Shown in pieces: positions 63,909-64,000 of a DNA stretch of 64,000 nucleotides. Made by a program: the position numbers and the translations under genes. The notes under the pieces were generated by a model. That model did no database searches. It was not told where the DNA came from and saw only the letters and a program-made list of their open reading frames with translations. Source of the stretch: Brachionus manjavacas. Lineage: Eukaryota > Rotifera > Eurotatoria > Ploima > Brachionidae. How positions within the stretch are numbered: position 1 is the first letter of the stretch; each line of letters begins with the position of its first letter. The stretch spans positions 3,827,501-3,891,500 of the forward strand of contig JAHQIY010000005.1 in NCBI GenBank assembly GCA_019054805.1. Direction: 5' to 3'.

Positions 63909-64000
63909 TTCTTTTAGAATGCGTCTCCATTCCGTTCCCCTTTTGCAAGAACCACTGCATTTTGTCTAAAATCAGTTTTCATTTTTTAAGGCAAAGTTTA

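Larger units (their letters stand above)
61824..64000. other. Upstream of Smad4: repeats, no gene
   Basis: Should contain the Smad4 promoter near 61824-62100. Holds a possible pol III-type repeat (about 62660-62915) and a GGAAT-rich repeat (63813-63908). ORFs on the minus strand at 63394-63771 are low-complexity and unsupported. A short frame near 63025-63100 (NECSGCNGF) is too small to call. Confidence 0.5.

Overview
This window is animal nuclear DNA: very AT-rich, with spliced genes whose introns follow GT-AG and are often only 45-65 bases long, metazoan-only gene families, and decayed LINEs and DNA transposons between them. All the protein-coding genes I can support lie on the minus strand. 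The base composition, the tiny introns and the style of the LINE remnants fit a small invertebrate such as a monogonont rotifer (Brachionus-like). That assignment is inference; no marker gene here settles it.

Layout. 1-4.6 kb holds a broken LINE tail and an internally deleted Tc1/mariner element with long inverted ends. 4.67-5.38 kb is a three-exon Rac-type small GTPase with an unusual C-terminal CaaX box. 5.4-11.6 kb is non-coding with one LINE 3' fragment. 11.66-16.13 kb is a chromatin-type BAH-domain gene (BAHD1/winged-eye/TNRC18-like); the intron I infer between its two long exons carries a ten-copy minisatellite. 16.6-22.6 kb is non-coding. 22.62-23.86 kb is a complete five-exon cathepsin L. 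A LINE fragment and a GC-rich scrap follow at 24.5-25.2 kb. 25.72-30.27 kb encodes ZO-1 (PDZ-PDZ-PDZ-SH3-GUK-ZU5). 30.3-39.06 kb is a large gap without genes. 39.07-45.13 kb encodes afadin (RA-RA-FHA-DIL-PDZ). 49.4-53.4 kb holds unrecognised genes: a small hypothetical ORF, a broken HExxH metallopeptidase-like gene and an intronless five-TM membrane protein, with a 194-bp MITE. 54.2-55.4 kb is a decayed LINE with a fold-back. 56.04-61.82 kb is Smad4, with a tiny first coding exon and a 2.9-kb intron hosting a pogo/Tigger-like derivative and another LINE tail. 61.8-64 kb is repeats only.

How the genes relate. Afadin and ZO-1 are cytoplasmic scaffolds of the same cell-cell junctions, and Rac GTPases drive actin remodelling at junctions, so three of the seven best genes belong to junction/actin biology. 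Smad4 is the common mediator of TGF-beta/BMP signalling. Two composition classes are visible: the BAH, ZO-1, afadin and Smad4 exons are clearly richer in GC than their surroundings, while the Rac-like, cathepsin, five-TM and HExxH genes are almost as AT-rich as the intergenic DNA.

The splice models for Rac, cathepsin, ZO-1, afadin and Smad4 were assembled by hand; every junction keeps frame and each total is a whole number of codons. No tRNA, rRNA or CRISPR array was found.
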